Assembly: GCA_017447865.1 (NCBI GenBank)
Contig: JAFSMO010000046.1
Span: 1-64,000, forward strand
DNA from: Thermoguttaceae bacterium
GTDB taxonomy: Bacteria > Planctomycetota > Planctomycetia > Pirellulales > Thermoguttaceae
DNA length: 64,000 nt
Direction of reading: 5' to 3'
Shown: positions 1 through 8,215 of the stretch, one piece after another
How positions within the stretch are numbered: position 1 is the stretch's first letter
Layout: every line of letters begins with the position of its first letter
Notes under the pieces: generated by a model
What the model was told of the DNA's origin: nothing
What the model saw: the letters and a program-made list of their open reading frames with translations, nothing else
Databases searched by the model: none
Program-made: the position numbers and the translations under genes

Positions 1-621
1 GATCCCGTTGTGGACCATCTTGACGTAATGGCCGGCGCCGCGCGGACCGATCCACTCGCAGCACGGCAAGTCGTGATTCGGGCCGACTTTGGCCGAAATG
101 CTCTGGAAAATGTCCTTGATGAGCGGCCACGCAGCGGGCGAACCGCCGGGCATGAGGCTCGGACCCTTGCGGGCGCCTTCTTCACCGCCGGAAACGCCGG
201 TCCCGACGTAGAGCAGACCCTTGGATTCGACGTACTTCGTGCGGCGGTCCGTATCGCGGTAGTGCGTGTTTCCGCCGTCGATGATCACGTCGCCCGGTTC
301 AAGCATCGGGATGAGCTGCTCGATCACGGCGTCCACGGCCGCGTTGTTCGGGTACAGGGCGATTTCCGGGGCCGGGACCGGGTCTTTGGACTGGATCATG
401 AGCATGATCTTGCGCGGACGTTCCAGATTCGCGACCAGTTCTTCCAGCGAGTGGCAGCCCACGATCGCCTTTCCTTTGGCGGCGTCGGAGTTTACGAAAT
501 CATCGACTTTCGAGGTGGTCCGGTTGAAAACCGCGACGCTGAAGCCGTGATCTGCCATATTAAGCACGAGATTCTGGCCCATGACCGCCAGACCCATCAG
601 ACCGATAGAGCATTTTGCCAT
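1..621 (-). CDS. gnd: 6-phosphogluconate dehydrogenase, N-terminal part (3' end outside window)
   Basis: Oxidises 6-phosphogluconate to ribulose 5-phosphate with NADP in the oxidative pentose phosphate pathway (cytoplasm). The 207 visible residues begin [17 protein letters not shown], the dinucleotide-binding glycine loop that opens the family. The substrate-binding stretch [17 protein letters not shown] and the active-site segment [13 protein letters not shown], with its conserved Lys and Asn, follow. The ATG at 621 aligns directly with the usual N-terminus and has an upstream GGAACC-type purine tract. The gene runs off the left edge, so the C-terminal helical domain is not seen. Gene identity is secure; decarboxylating GndA versus shorter GntZ-type forms cannot be separated fully, although the [11 protein letters not shown] form is typical of the long enzyme. 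Confidence 0.96.
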   Translation of the reverse strand, partial: MAKCSIGLMGLAVMGQNLVLNMADHGFSVAVFNRTTSKVDDFVNSDAAKGKAIVGCHSLEELVANLERPRKIMLMIQSKDPVPAPEIALYPNNAAVDAVIEQLIPMLEPGDVIIDGGNTHYRDTDRRTKYVESKGLLYVGTGVSGGEEGARKGPSLMPGGSPAAWPLIKDIFQSISAKVGPNHDLPCCEWIGPRGAGHYVKMVHNGI

Positions 622-728
622 TTTGAGGGTTCCTTCTTGGACGTTAGGAATGGTTGAAAAATAAGTCAATGCTCTAATTATACGTGCGGGAAATCATTTG
701 TCAAGAGGGGGTTAATACGGAAGCGTCG

Positions 729-862
729 TTTAAAGGCCCCCCTGAAAGGGGGGCTGGCTCGCGAAGCGAGACTGGGGGGTTCCGACCAAAGGACGGACTT
801 TCCCCCGTTTCAGAACCCCTCCGGCCCTGCGGGCCACCTCCCCTTTCAGGGGAGGCTTTAAA
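729..862. repeat. Composite inverted hairpin repeat (TTTAAA-bounded)
   Basis: The block begins and ends with TTTAAA. Its left half holds a GCCCCCC-TGAAA-GGGGGGC hairpin and then GCTCGC-GAA-GCGAG. The right half holds GGCCC-TGC-GGGCC and then CCTCCCC-TTTCA-GGGGAGG. The halves are imperfect inverted copies of each other, so the whole block can also fold on itself. This arrangement is typical of dispersed miniature repeats; no ORF is associated with it. Confidence 0.7.
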
Positions 863-890
863 TGTTGCAGCCGGGCCGCCGTCCCACCTC

Positions 891-918
891 TTGACTTTTC
901 CCGGCTTCCGGGTATAAT
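891..918 (+). promoter_or_regulatory. Sigma-70-type promoter of queA
   Basis: TTGACT at 891-896 and TATAAT at 913-918, separated by 16 bp. Transcription would start near 925, leaving a leader of about 45 nt before the ATG at 971. The box pair matches those before argB and the 62379 methyltransferase gene. Confidence 0.8.
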
Positions 919-970
919 TGGAAACCTGAGTTTTTTTCCTTTTTTGCCCGGCCTTGGGCGGGACCGAATC

Positions 971-2089
971 ATGGAACCTGATTTCAATTCCATCAACTAT
1001 TACGACTACACGCTCCCGGAGCGCCTGATCGCTTCGCGGCCCATGGCGAACCGCGCGGACGCCCGGCTTTTGGTCGTGGACCGGAAAACGCAAACGATCC
1101 ATCACCGCCACGTGCGTGATTTGCCGGAGTTTCTCAACCCGAACGACTGCCTCGTTCTGAATAATACGAAGGTCGTGCCGGCCCGGCTGAAAGGCCTGCG
1201 GACGCTCACCGGCGGCGCGTGGGAGGGGCTTTTTCTCGAGCCCGCCTCGGACGCCGATCTGGAAGGGAGCGGCTTCCACTTCGACAAATACCCGCGCGAG
1301 TTCCAGCGGTGGCACATTCTCGGCACGACCCGCGGCAAGCTCCAGCCGGGTGAGCAGGTCACGCTTCTGGACCCGTACTCCCGGCCGTACGTCCGGCTTT
1401 TGATGGAGCAGAAAATCAAGTCCGACGGCTCGTGGATCTGTTTGCCGCTGCTCGACGGCGAGCCGACCACCGAGGTCTGCTGGGACATTTTGCAGGAAGT
1501 GGGGAGCGTTCCGATCCCGCCGTACATCCGCAAGGGGGTTTCGGACGAGAGTGACGTGGAAAACTACCAGACGGTTTACGCGCAGGAACCCGGTGCGGTC
1601 GCCGCGCCGACTGCCGGCCTTCACTTCACGAAGGAGCTCCTGGCCCAGATCGAGGCGAAGGGCGTGAAGAAAGAATTCGTGACGCTGCACGTGGGCCTGG
1701 GAACGTTCCGGCCGATCTCGTGCGAGAGGCTCGACGAGCACCAGATGCACAAAGAATGGGGCCGACTGACGCCCGAAGTCTCGAAAGTCCTGAAAGACTG
1801 CCGCGCCAACGGCGGCCGCATCGTGACGGTCGGCACGACGTCCGTCCGCGTTCTGGAGGCGTCGCACGATCTGGAACCGTTTTCCGGCGACATTGATCTG
1901 TTCATCCGCCCACCGTACCAGTTCCACGCGGTGGACGCCTTGATGACGAATTTCCACCTTCCAAAATCGACCCTTTTGGTCCTGGTCCGCACGTTCGGCG
2001 GCGACGAGCTTCTGAAGCGTGCGTACGACGAAGCGATCGCGAACGAGTACCGGTTTTACAGCTACGGCGACGCGATGCTGATCCTCTAG
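971..2089 (+). CDS. queA: S-adenosylmethionine:tRNA ribosyltransferase-isomerase
   Basis: Transfers the ribosyl part of SAM to 7-aminomethyl-7-deazaguanine at the tRNA wobble position, the penultimate step to queuosine (cytoplasm). The 372-residue product starts MEPDFNSINYYDYTLPERLI, the classical N-terminal DYxLPxxLIA motif. It continues with CLVLNNTKVVPARLKG, then PGAVAAPTAGLHFT (active-site region) and FVTLHVGLGTFRP, and ends with MTNFHLPKSTLLVLV and YRFYSYGDAMLIL. A TTG 27 bp upstream is in frame, but the ATG at 971 fits family N-termini better. It is slightly longer than the E. coli enzyme because of small insertions after residue 90. No other queuosine gene adjoins it, so it is probably monocistronic. 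Confidence 0.97.
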   Translation: MEPDFNSINYYDYTLPERLIASRPMANRADARLLVVDRKTQTIHHRHVRDLPEFLNPNDCLVLNNTKVVPARLKGLRTLTGGAWEGLFLEPASDADLEGSGFHFDKYPREFQRWHILGTTRGKLQPGEQVTLLDPYSRPYVRLLMEQKIKSDGSWICLPLLDGEPTTEVCWDILQEVGSVPIPPYIRKGVSDESDVENYQTVYAQEPGAVAAPTAGLHFTKELLAQIEAKGVKKEFVTLHVGLGTFRPISCERLDEHQMHKEWGRLTPEVSKVLKDCRANGGRIVTVGTTSVRVLEASHDLEPFSGDIDLFIRPPYQFHAVDALMTNFHLPKSTLLVLVRTFGGDELLKRAYDEAIANEYRFYSYGDAMLIL

Positions 2090-2090
2090 C

Positions 2091-2275
2091 GGGGACGACG
2101 CTTCCAGCGTCGTCTGCAACCCCTTTAGGGGTTGAATGTTAATAGCCGTGGGTGAAACCCACGGGGGAGGACACGACGCGGCCCGTTTCGGAAAACCGGG
2201 GGTTTTCACCTCCGGCTAATGATATTTAACCGCTAACGCGGTTATGACCGGCGAGGACGCCGGAAACGTCGTCCC
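2091..2275. repeat. Cluster of short dispersed hairpin repeats after queA
   Basis: Immediately after the queA stop there are consecutive hairpins. ACGACGCT-TCC-AGCGTCGT (2091-2113) is a family seen again at 25573 and 30377. CAACCCC-TTTA-GGGGTTG (about 2117-2135) is next. CCGTGGGT-GAA-ACCCACGG (about 2147-2165) follows. AACCGC-TAA-CGCGGTTA and CCGGCG-AGGA-CGCCGG (about 2229-2270) close the block. None is followed by a clear T-run, so they do not look like simple intrinsic terminators, although the first could attenuate read-through from queA. The gap 2090-2397 contains nothing else apart from the promoter at 2315. Confidence 0.7.
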
Positions 2276-2314
2276 CAAATTTCCAAAATTTTTTTAATTT
2301 TTCTTAAAATTTTC

Positions 2315-2342
2315 TTGCAAAAACCCCAGATCCGTGTACAAT
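2315..2342 (+). promoter_or_regulatory. Promoter of the 2398 PEP-CTERM gene
   Basis: TTGCAA at 2315-2320 and TACAAT at 2337-2342 with a 16-bp spacer, just after an AT-rich tract. The expected start is near 2349, giving a leader of about 50 nt. Confidence 0.65.
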
Positions 2343-2397
2343 TAAAAGTTAAGAATAGGATTTTCCTTCATTTTTATTCCCGATGGGGCTGAACCTC

Positions 2398-5300
2398 ATG
2401 AAACACACGAATTTGACCCGGACGTTTTTGACGCTTTTGTTCCTCGCAGCCACGGCGCTTTCCGCGCAGGCGTATACGCTTTTTAACGTCCCGACCGAAT
2501 GGAACGCCATCTGGAACGGCACGTCGGCTTTGCCTTCAGCCGGAACGATTGACGGTCCGGCATACTGGCATAACACCGCCGGCCAAGTGGACCCGCTGGG
2601 GTGCACCGTTACTTACAGCGCTCCGTATTACACGACTTACGATACGCTGACCGGCATGAATAACATCCTCGTCGGGAACGGCATCGCATGGTCCAATACC
2701 GGCTGGCTCATCCAGGGAGGCAGCAATGTATACATCCTGGACGATTTCGCCTCGGGGAATTACACGACCCAATACCCCGTTGGGATCCAGATGCCGCACT
2801 CGGCGAACTGGTACCCGACCACGTACATTAATTCCGGCGCCACCCTCAACCAGGGAGCCGGCACGTTCGAGATCGACCACGGCAGTCTGTACATCGGTGA
2901 CTCCAGCGTCGGAACGTACAATCTGGAGGGCGGCACGTTCTTCATCAGCGATACGGCCGCGACCGGCTCGCGACATAAAACCTACGACCTGTTCATCGGC
3001 GCCAACATGAAAGACCCCGCGACGGCCGGAACGGGAACGTTCAATCTGGCGGGCGGCTCCGCGACGGTCCCGGCGGAAGGGAAGATCTACATCGGTACGG
3101 TCGATGGTTCCGGGAACGGGTTTTCCACGGGAACGGTCAACATGACGACCGGCCAGAACGCCGCTGGGGAGGCCATCAACGGGACGCTGACCGCCCCGGA
3201 GATCCAGCTCATCAACGGCGCGTTCAACTTCACGGCAGGCACGATCAAAACCAACCTGATGACCGTCGAGAAGAACGGGACGCTGGGAGTCAATGCCAGT
3301 TTCATCGTCGATACGAATAACGTCAAGACGCTGACGTTCAACGATGGAAAAATCAATTTTGACACGACCAACACGACCATCTACGTCGGGAACACCGGGA
3401 CCGGCGTCTGGAACATTCAAAACTCCGGCACGGCAGAAGCCCCGATGACCATCAACGGGACCATCCGGGCCGGGTACGGCTCCAATGCCGTTGGAACGAT
3501 CAACATCACCGACTCGACCGTTAAGCACACTGGGTCGTACCTCATTCTGAGCAACAGCGGGAAGGCGGAGCTGAACATCACGAACTCTACACTCCTGGCG
3601 ACCACAAATTTCTTCACCGGTGACTCCCGCAACGTCACGACCTCGCAGACGACCATCAACATTAATGACGGCGGGCGGCTCGAAAGCTCCGCGACCGTTT
3701 CACTTTCCGACAAGAATAACACCAGGACCACGGTGAACGTCAACACGGGCGGAAACTGGACCGCGAACGGCACGCTGAAAATCGGTTACAGCAACCACTG
3801 GGGCGACTCGGGAACGAACCAGCAGGATGGCGGCTCCGTCACGTTCAACGTCCTCGGCGGCTCGGTCAACACGAAAGCGGTTTACATCGGCAAGACCAGC
3901 GCTCTGAACGTCACCGACGGCACGTTCGACGGCACCGGTGCCATGGTGATCTACGGCACCAGCGCGATCAACGTCGGCGGCACGGAAGGCAAAATCGGCA
4001 CGATGACGCTTACCAGCACGTTCAACGCTTACGATGATTCCGTCGTGACCGTCAAGTCGGGCGGCTCCTTCACGGCTTCATCAGGGAGCAACTCCGCGGC
4101 AATGTTCCAGAACTCCTCAAGCCTCGTTCTGGACGGCGGAACGTTTGCGCACGCTACCACGGGATCGGCCGATCTGAATTTTGTCGACACAAGCTCGATG
4201 AAGATCCAAAACGCCAATTCGAACATGACGGTCGCCCACCGCCTCGTACTTGGCGATTCCTCCGAAAGCACGATGAGCGCCGGTTCCTTGACCGTGGCCA
4301 GTGATCTTTGCCTCGGTTACAAAGTGAACTCCGTCGGGACCTCGAAATTCACCATGACCGGCGGAACGGTAGACGTCGGGGCCACGCTGGTCCTTGCCGT
4401 TCACGCAGATTCCACCGGCATCATGACGATCGGCGGAGGTTCGGAAACCGCCTCCGTGACGGCCGCACACCTGAAAATCGGCGAACGATCCACGGAAAAG
4501 AGCGTCCTGACCCTGAATCCAAACGGGAGCATCAACGTTACGACCAGCGGCGATTTCAGACTCGGATATGAGGCCGGGGGGGTCGGGGAACTGGTCCTCA
4601 ACGGAGGTACGCTTACGGCCGTCGGCGATATTACTGCCGGCCAATCCGGTACGGGGATCATCACCAAAATGGATGATTCTCAAACGACGATCCCCAATAC
4701 GATCCGCCTCGGACAAAACAGCACGGCCAAAGGGATCCTGAACGTTTACAATGGAACGCTTCAAAATACGGGCAGTTACATCCTGACGGGCATCACCGGC
4801 AACGCGGAGATCAACGTCGTGGGCGGTAATCTGAAGGCGAGGAACATTTACCTCGGTGACGCGAGCGCAGAGCTGACCTCGAACGTCGTCGTGAAGGCAA
4901 ACGATGACGGCCGACCGGGAACCCTGACCTCGGAAAATGCCATGTGGATCGCCGACAAAAACAAGACGACCGGAAACGTGGACGTTCAGAAGGGCGGAAG
5001 CGTCACGGCGTATTCCACGAAAATCGGTTTCTCCCAGCACTTCACCGATGCGAACGGCACCCACGTCGGTGGGGTCGGGACCCTGCTCGTCTCCGGCGGA
5101 GCCTACACGACTACCGCCGCGACCCAGGTCGGCGAGCGCGGCACGCTGAAAGTCACCGACGGCTCCTACACGAGCAACGGGAACGTCCAGGTCGTCGGGA
5201 CGGTCCAAAACTCCTACGCGGCGGACCCGAACGCGCACGGCACCATCCTGCTTGACGGCGACGACGCGCAAATGACGTTCAAAGGGGACGTGAATCTCAG

Positions 5301-6084
5301 CGGAACGGCCGTCACGGAACTGAAAAACGGGACGTTCACCGCGAACACTTCCGGGAAAACCGTCACGGTCGGCGCGCCTTTCTCGACCGGCAACACCGTG
5401 CAGGCCCTGGTGGATGGCGAGTCCCAGCTCCTGATCGACGGCGCGGACGTCACGATCGGCACGCTGAATATTGGCGACGCTGCCTCGACCCACACCGGCA
5501 AAGTCGCGCTGAGCGCCGGAACGCTGAACGTCGATACGCTCAACATCGTCGAGGGAAAAGGAACCTTCGAAATGACCGGCGGGACGCTGAACGTCACGAC
5601 CTCCACTGCGGACATCGTGCAGAACGGCGGTTTCCTCTCCCCGGGCGGAAACGACGCGGCGGCCATCACGACGCTGAACGGCAATTACACGCTCGCGGGC
5701 GGCTCGATCTACATTAACGCCGGCGCGGTGGACGTGATCGACGCGAGCTGGACGCGGAACCCCGCCAACGACCTCGTGCTCGGGTCTAACGGCACCGAGC
5801 TCCAGCTTTCCGGAGCTGTCGAGCTGGATCTGGCCGAGTCGCTTTTCAGCTCGCTGCAAACTGGCGACCGGATCGTCATCGCGCAGGCCCCGATCATTTC
5901 GGTCCTGGATGAAGGTCTTGCCGTCATGAGTCTGCCGGAACTTATCGGTTACAGCTGGATTTATGGCATCGAGGAGGTTGGCGGCTCGCAGCTGCTTTAC
6001 GCTGAGCTCATCGTTCCGGAACCGGCCACGTGGCTTTTGCTCCTTCTCGGCGTGGGCTTGATCGTCTGGCGCCGGAAAAAGTGA
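2398..6084 (+). CDS. Large secreted beta-helix/autotransporter-repeat-like protein with PEP-CTERM anchor
   Basis: A 1228-residue surface protein. A Sec signal peptide (MKHTNLTRTFLTLLFLAATA, cleavage probably after LSAQA) is followed by about 1150 residues of Thr/Gly/Asn/Val-rich repeats. Recurrent units such as GTFNLAGGSATV, GTVNMTTG, KIGYSN/RLGYEAGG and GTLNV spaced every 20-40 residues indicate a long right-handed beta-helix. The C-terminus is a PEP-CTERM sorting signal: VPEPATW, a hydrophobic helix LLLLLGVGLIVW, then RRKK. Such proteins are processed by an exosortase/archaeosortase, which is not in this window. The ATG at 2398 is preferred over 2383 because it puts the basic signal-peptide N-region first. 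There is no strong ribosome site. A terminator follows at 6129. Specific function is unknown; adhesion or matrix is inference. Confidence 0.85.
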   Translation: MKHTNLTRTFLTLLFLAATALSAQAYTLFNVPTEWNAIWNGTSALPSAGTIDGPAYWHNTAGQVDPLGCTVTYSAPYYTTYDTLTGMNNILVGNGIAWSNTGWLIQGGSNVYILDDFASGNYTTQYPVGIQMPHSANWYPTTYINSGATLNQGAGTFEIDHGSLYIGDSSVGTYNLEGGTFFISDTAATGSRHKTYDLFIGANMKDPATAGTGTFNLAGGSATVPAEGKIYIGTVDGSGNGFSTGTVNMTTGQNAAGEAINGTLTAPEIQLINGAFNFTAGTIKTNLMTVEKNGTLGVNASFIVDTNNVKTLTFNDGKINFDTTNTTIYVGNTGTGVWNIQNSGTAEAPMTINGTIRAGYGSNAVGTINITDSTVKHTGSYLILSNSGKAELNITNSTLLATTNFFTGDSRNVTTSQTTININDGGRLESSATVSLSDKNNTRTTVNVNTGGNWTANGTLKIGYSNHWGDSGTNQQDGGSVTFNVLGGSVNTKAVYIGKTSALNVTDGTFDGTGAMVIYGTSAINVGGTEGKIGTMTLTSTFNAYDDSVVTVKSGGSFTASSGSNSAAMFQNSSSLVLDGGTFAHATTGSADLNFVDTSSMKIQNANSNMTVAHRLVLGDSSESTMSAGSLTVASDLCLGYKVNSVGTSKFTMTGGTVDVGATLVLAVHADSTGIMTIGGGSETASVTAAHLKIGERSTEKSVLTLNPNGSINVTTSGDFRLGYEAGGVGELVLNGGTLTAVGDITAGQSGTGIITKMDDSQTTIPNTIRLGQNSTAKGILNVYNGTLQNTGSYILTGITGNAEINVVGGNLKARNIYLGDASAELTSNVVVKANDDGRPGTLTSENAMWIADKNKTTGNVDVQKGGSVTAYSTKIGFSQHFTDANGTHVGGVGTLLVSGGAYTTTAATQVGERGTLKVTDGSYTSNGNVQVVGTVQNSYAADPNAHGTILLDGDDAQMTFKGDVNLSGTAVTELKNGTFTANTSGKTVTVGAPFSTGNTVQALVDGESQLLIDGADVTIGTLNIGDAASTHTGKVALSAGTLNVDTLNIVEGKGTFEMTGGTLNVTTSTADIVQNGGFLSPGGNDAAAITTLNGNYTLAGGSIYINAGAVDVIDASWTRNPANDLVLGSNGTELQLSGAVELDLAESLFSSLQTGDRIVIAQAPIISVLDEGLAVMSLPELIGYSWIYGIEEVGGSQLLYAELIVPEPATWLLLLLGVGLIVWRRKK

Positions 6085-6128
6085 AATCAAAGTAAAAGAA
6101 CCACGCGAATCACATGATTTACTCACCA

Positions 6129-6153
6129 GCCCCCGAAAAAAGGGGGCCTTTCA
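6129..6153 (+). terminator. Intrinsic terminator after the PEP-CTERM gene
   Basis: GCCCCC-GAAAAAA-GGGGGC followed by CTTTCATTT, 45 bp past the stop at 6084 and ahead of the next start at 6179. Confidence 0.75.
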
Positions 6154-6178
6154 TTTCATAATTCATCTGGAGATTTTC

Positions 6179-7549
6179 ATGACCAAAACCCTTTTTTCCT
6201 TTTTACTCCTCGCAGGAGCCGCACTTTCCATGCTGACCAACCCCGTCTCGGCGCAGGACGCGCCCGCTCAACTTTCCCCCGCCCAGTTCAAAGCCCAGGT
6301 GGACGCCGAGCTGGTGCGTGACCTGAAACTCTGGTACCCGCTCTCGATCGACGAGGAGCACGGCGGCTACCACTCCATCATTTCCCGCGACTGGAAGCTC
6401 CAGCCGTACGAAACCAAGGGGATCGTTCAGCAGGCCCGCATGGTTTGGGTCGCGGCAGAAGTCGCTCTTCGCCGGCCGGAATGGCGCAAGACGATGGAAC
6501 CGATCTCCCACCAGGGCGCGAAGTTCGTCGCGAACAAAATGTGGGACGCCAAATACGGCGGTTTCTACTGGGAAGTCAAGGCCGACGGCACGCCCCTGAC
6601 CGATGAAAACTCCGAAATGAAACACGCCTACGGGATCGCGTTCGCGATTTACGGACTGGCCAACGCTTACCGTCTGACCGGCGACGAGGCGATCCTGAAC
6701 CGCGCGATCGAAGGTTTCCGCTGGCTCGATGAAAAAGGCCACGATGCGGTGAACGGCGGCTACGTCGAGGCGTTCTACCGTGACGGCACGCAGATGCTCT
6801 GCCCGCCGAAAGACCGCCCGGACGTCGTGAAGGGCAAGACGCGCGAACTGCTCGGCTGCAAGTCGATGAACTCGCACCTCCATCTGCTCGAGGCGTACAT
6901 TGAGCTCTACAAAGTCTGGAAAGACCCGGTCCTGCGCAGTCGGCTTGAGGAACTGGTGGTCATCATGCGCGATAAAGTCACGACCTGGCCGGGCGCCATG
7001 CGTCAGTTCTTCCGCGCCGACTGGACCCCTGCCGCGACGTACGTCTCCTTCGGCCACGACATCGAGACGGCCTACCTGATCGAGGAGGCGCTGGAAGTCC
7101 TCGGCACGCCGGACGACGCCAAAACGCTCGAAGTCTGCAAGAATCTGGTCGATCACGCGCTGGAATTCGGCTGGGACAAAACCAACGGCGGTTTCTACTA
7201 TGACGGCGCGACGTTTGGCGCGGAGCCGGCCGACTCGACCAAATTCTGGTGGGTCGAGGCCGAGGGGCTGAACTCGCTGCTTCGGATGTACGTCCGCTAC
7301 GGCGATCAGCGCTACTACGACCTGGCGGTCAAGCAGTGGGAATTCATCGACTCGAAGATCATCGACGCGGAATTCGGCGGCTGGTACCCGGTCGTGGACG
7401 CGGACGGCGGCAACCCGCGCGGGCTGGATAATCGGTTCTCGCAGGTCTCGCACGGTCTGGAAAAGGCCCACCTCTGGAAAACGGCCTACCACGAAGTTCG
7501 CGCGCTGCTCAATGCGTCGGACATGCTGGAGAAGTGCATTAAGAAGTAA
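6179..7549 (+). CDS. Secreted N-acylglucosamine/cellobiose 2-epimerase-family protein
   Basis: A 456-residue protein with an N-terminal signal peptide (MTKTLFSFLLLAGAALSML, cleavage near VSAQD) and an (alpha/alpha)6-barrel epimerase domain. Family marks are HGGYHS near residue 61, NSHLHLLEAY near 230, SFGHDIETAYL near 290 and SHGLEKAHLWKTAYH near 424. The last three carry the histidines and aromatic residues typical of cellobiose 2-epimerases rather than renin-binding-protein-type GlcNAc epimerases. It would interconvert epimers at C2 of a reducing-end sugar. Export is unusual because characterised family members are cytoplasmic; here it would act in the periplasm-like compartment on imported oligosaccharides. 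GGAG lies about 7 bp before the ATG. Exact substrate is not decided by the sequence. Confidence 0.85.
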   Translation: MTKTLFSFLLLAGAALSMLTNPVSAQDAPAQLSPAQFKAQVDAELVRDLKLWYPLSIDEEHGGYHSIISRDWKLQPYETKGIVQQARMVWVAAEVALRRPEWRKTMEPISHQGAKFVANKMWDAKYGGFYWEVKADGTPLTDENSEMKHAYGIAFAIYGLANAYRLTGDEAILNRAIEGFRWLDEKGHDAVNGGYVEAFYRDGTQMLCPPKDRPDVVKGKTRELLGCKSMNSHLHLLEAYIELYKVWKDPVLRSRLEELVVIMRDKVTTWPGAMRQFFRADWTPAATYVSFGHDIETAYLIEEALEVLGTPDDAKTLEVCKNLVDHALEFGWDKTNGGFYYDGATFGAEPADSTKFWWVEAEGLNSLLRMYVRYGDQRYYDLAVKQWEFIDSKIIDAEFGGWYPVVDADGGNPRGLDNRFSQVSHGLEKAHLWKTAYHEVRALLNASDMLEKCIKK

Positions 7550-7606
7550 ACCCCAGAAGGTTTTCAGAAAAGACGGACCGAGTCCCGGTCCAAGTTAAAG
7601 CGAATC

Positions 7607-7640
7607 GGAGACCGCTCATTCTTTGGGCGGTCTCCTTTCA
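7607..7640 (+). terminator. Intrinsic terminator after the epimerase gene
   Basis: Perfect 9-bp stem GGAGACCGC (7607-7615) / GCGGTCTCC (7627-7635), then TTTCA. It may also serve the convergent gene ending at 7768. Confidence 0.75.
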
Positions 7641-7767
7641 TACTACAGTACAAGCCGTTCGGCGCACGACTGTTCGTCCCCGATCAACTCGAGGGCCTGT
7701 ATGCTTCCCCATCAGGACGGAAGAAAAAACCGTTCTTGTGGGGCCGTTACGGTCAACGCACCTCTTT

Positions 7768-8061
7768 TCAGCCTTCCCGGTTTGAAGTGTCGGAATCATC
7801 AGGCCGCAGGATGCCTTTCTGAATATGCGTTTGTACCCAATAGTAGGGTGGTCGTGAAGTTTCCTCCATTCCCCATTTCCGAAGACGGCGCTGGTACAGC
7901 GTGTTCAGGCGTTTACACTCAGCGTCCGCTTCCTCTTCTGTCAACACGACCTTGATCGCGTGCCAGATGTTTTGTGGATCGGAAAGGTCGGAAATCTCAC
8001 TCGGTTGGTCGTACCGCACGATGACGTAAACGAAGTCGTAACGTTTGTTGGGGGCATTCAT
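7768..8061 (-). CDS. Small conserved-looking hypothetical protein
   Basis: A 97-residue soluble protein. The pattern DFVYVIVRYD, then WHAIKVVLTEEEADAECKRL, then YYWVQTHIQKG suggests a compact alpha/beta domain: a first strand, a helix rich in Glu/Ala with Cys, and a late aromatic strand. Similar small VxVVR...EEEA..E..RLN proteins occur in planctomycetes (recollection, not a search). Codon use is ordinary for the window and the hydrophobic pattern is regular, which argues that it is coded. There is no signal peptide and no clear ribosome site before the ATG at 8061. It lies downstream of rho on the same strand but is separated by rho's terminator. Function unknown. Confidence 0.65.
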   Translation of the reverse strand: MNAPNKRYDFVYVIVRYDQPSEISDLSDPQNIWHAIKVVLTEEEADAECKRLNTLYQRRLRKWGMEETSRPPYYWVQTHIQKGILRPDDSDTSNREG

Positions 8062-8154
8062 GGCCGGTAAAGTGTTTTAGTTTTAATTGTTCGGAATCCT
8101 GTTGCAAAGCCTGGGAAGGCGTTTCCCACGAGTCAAGATTCAGGCAAGTCATAC

Positions 8155-8190
8155 AAAAAAACGGGAGCCTCGGAAAATCGGGATTCCCGC
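8155..8190 (-). terminator. Intrinsic terminator of rho
   Basis: Read on the minus strand, CGGGA...TCCCG with inner CC/GG pairs is followed by seven T residues, starting 26 nt after the rho stop at 8216. Confidence 0.7.
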
Positions 8191-8215
8191 AATTCATTTA
8201 ATCTCAAAATCGATC

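Larger units (their letters stand above)
622..970. other. Intergenic region between gnd and queA with hairpin repeat and promoter
   Basis: No gene seen. AT-rich leader of gnd (about 622-715) contains TCTAATTATACG, whose complement holds a possible -10. A composite hairpin repeat fills 729-862, and the queA promoter follows at 891-918. Confidence 0.7.

Noticed and set aside
701..2209. A 502-codon minus-strand frame opposite queA
   Set aside because: Composition artefact running through repeats and queA; queA is certain.
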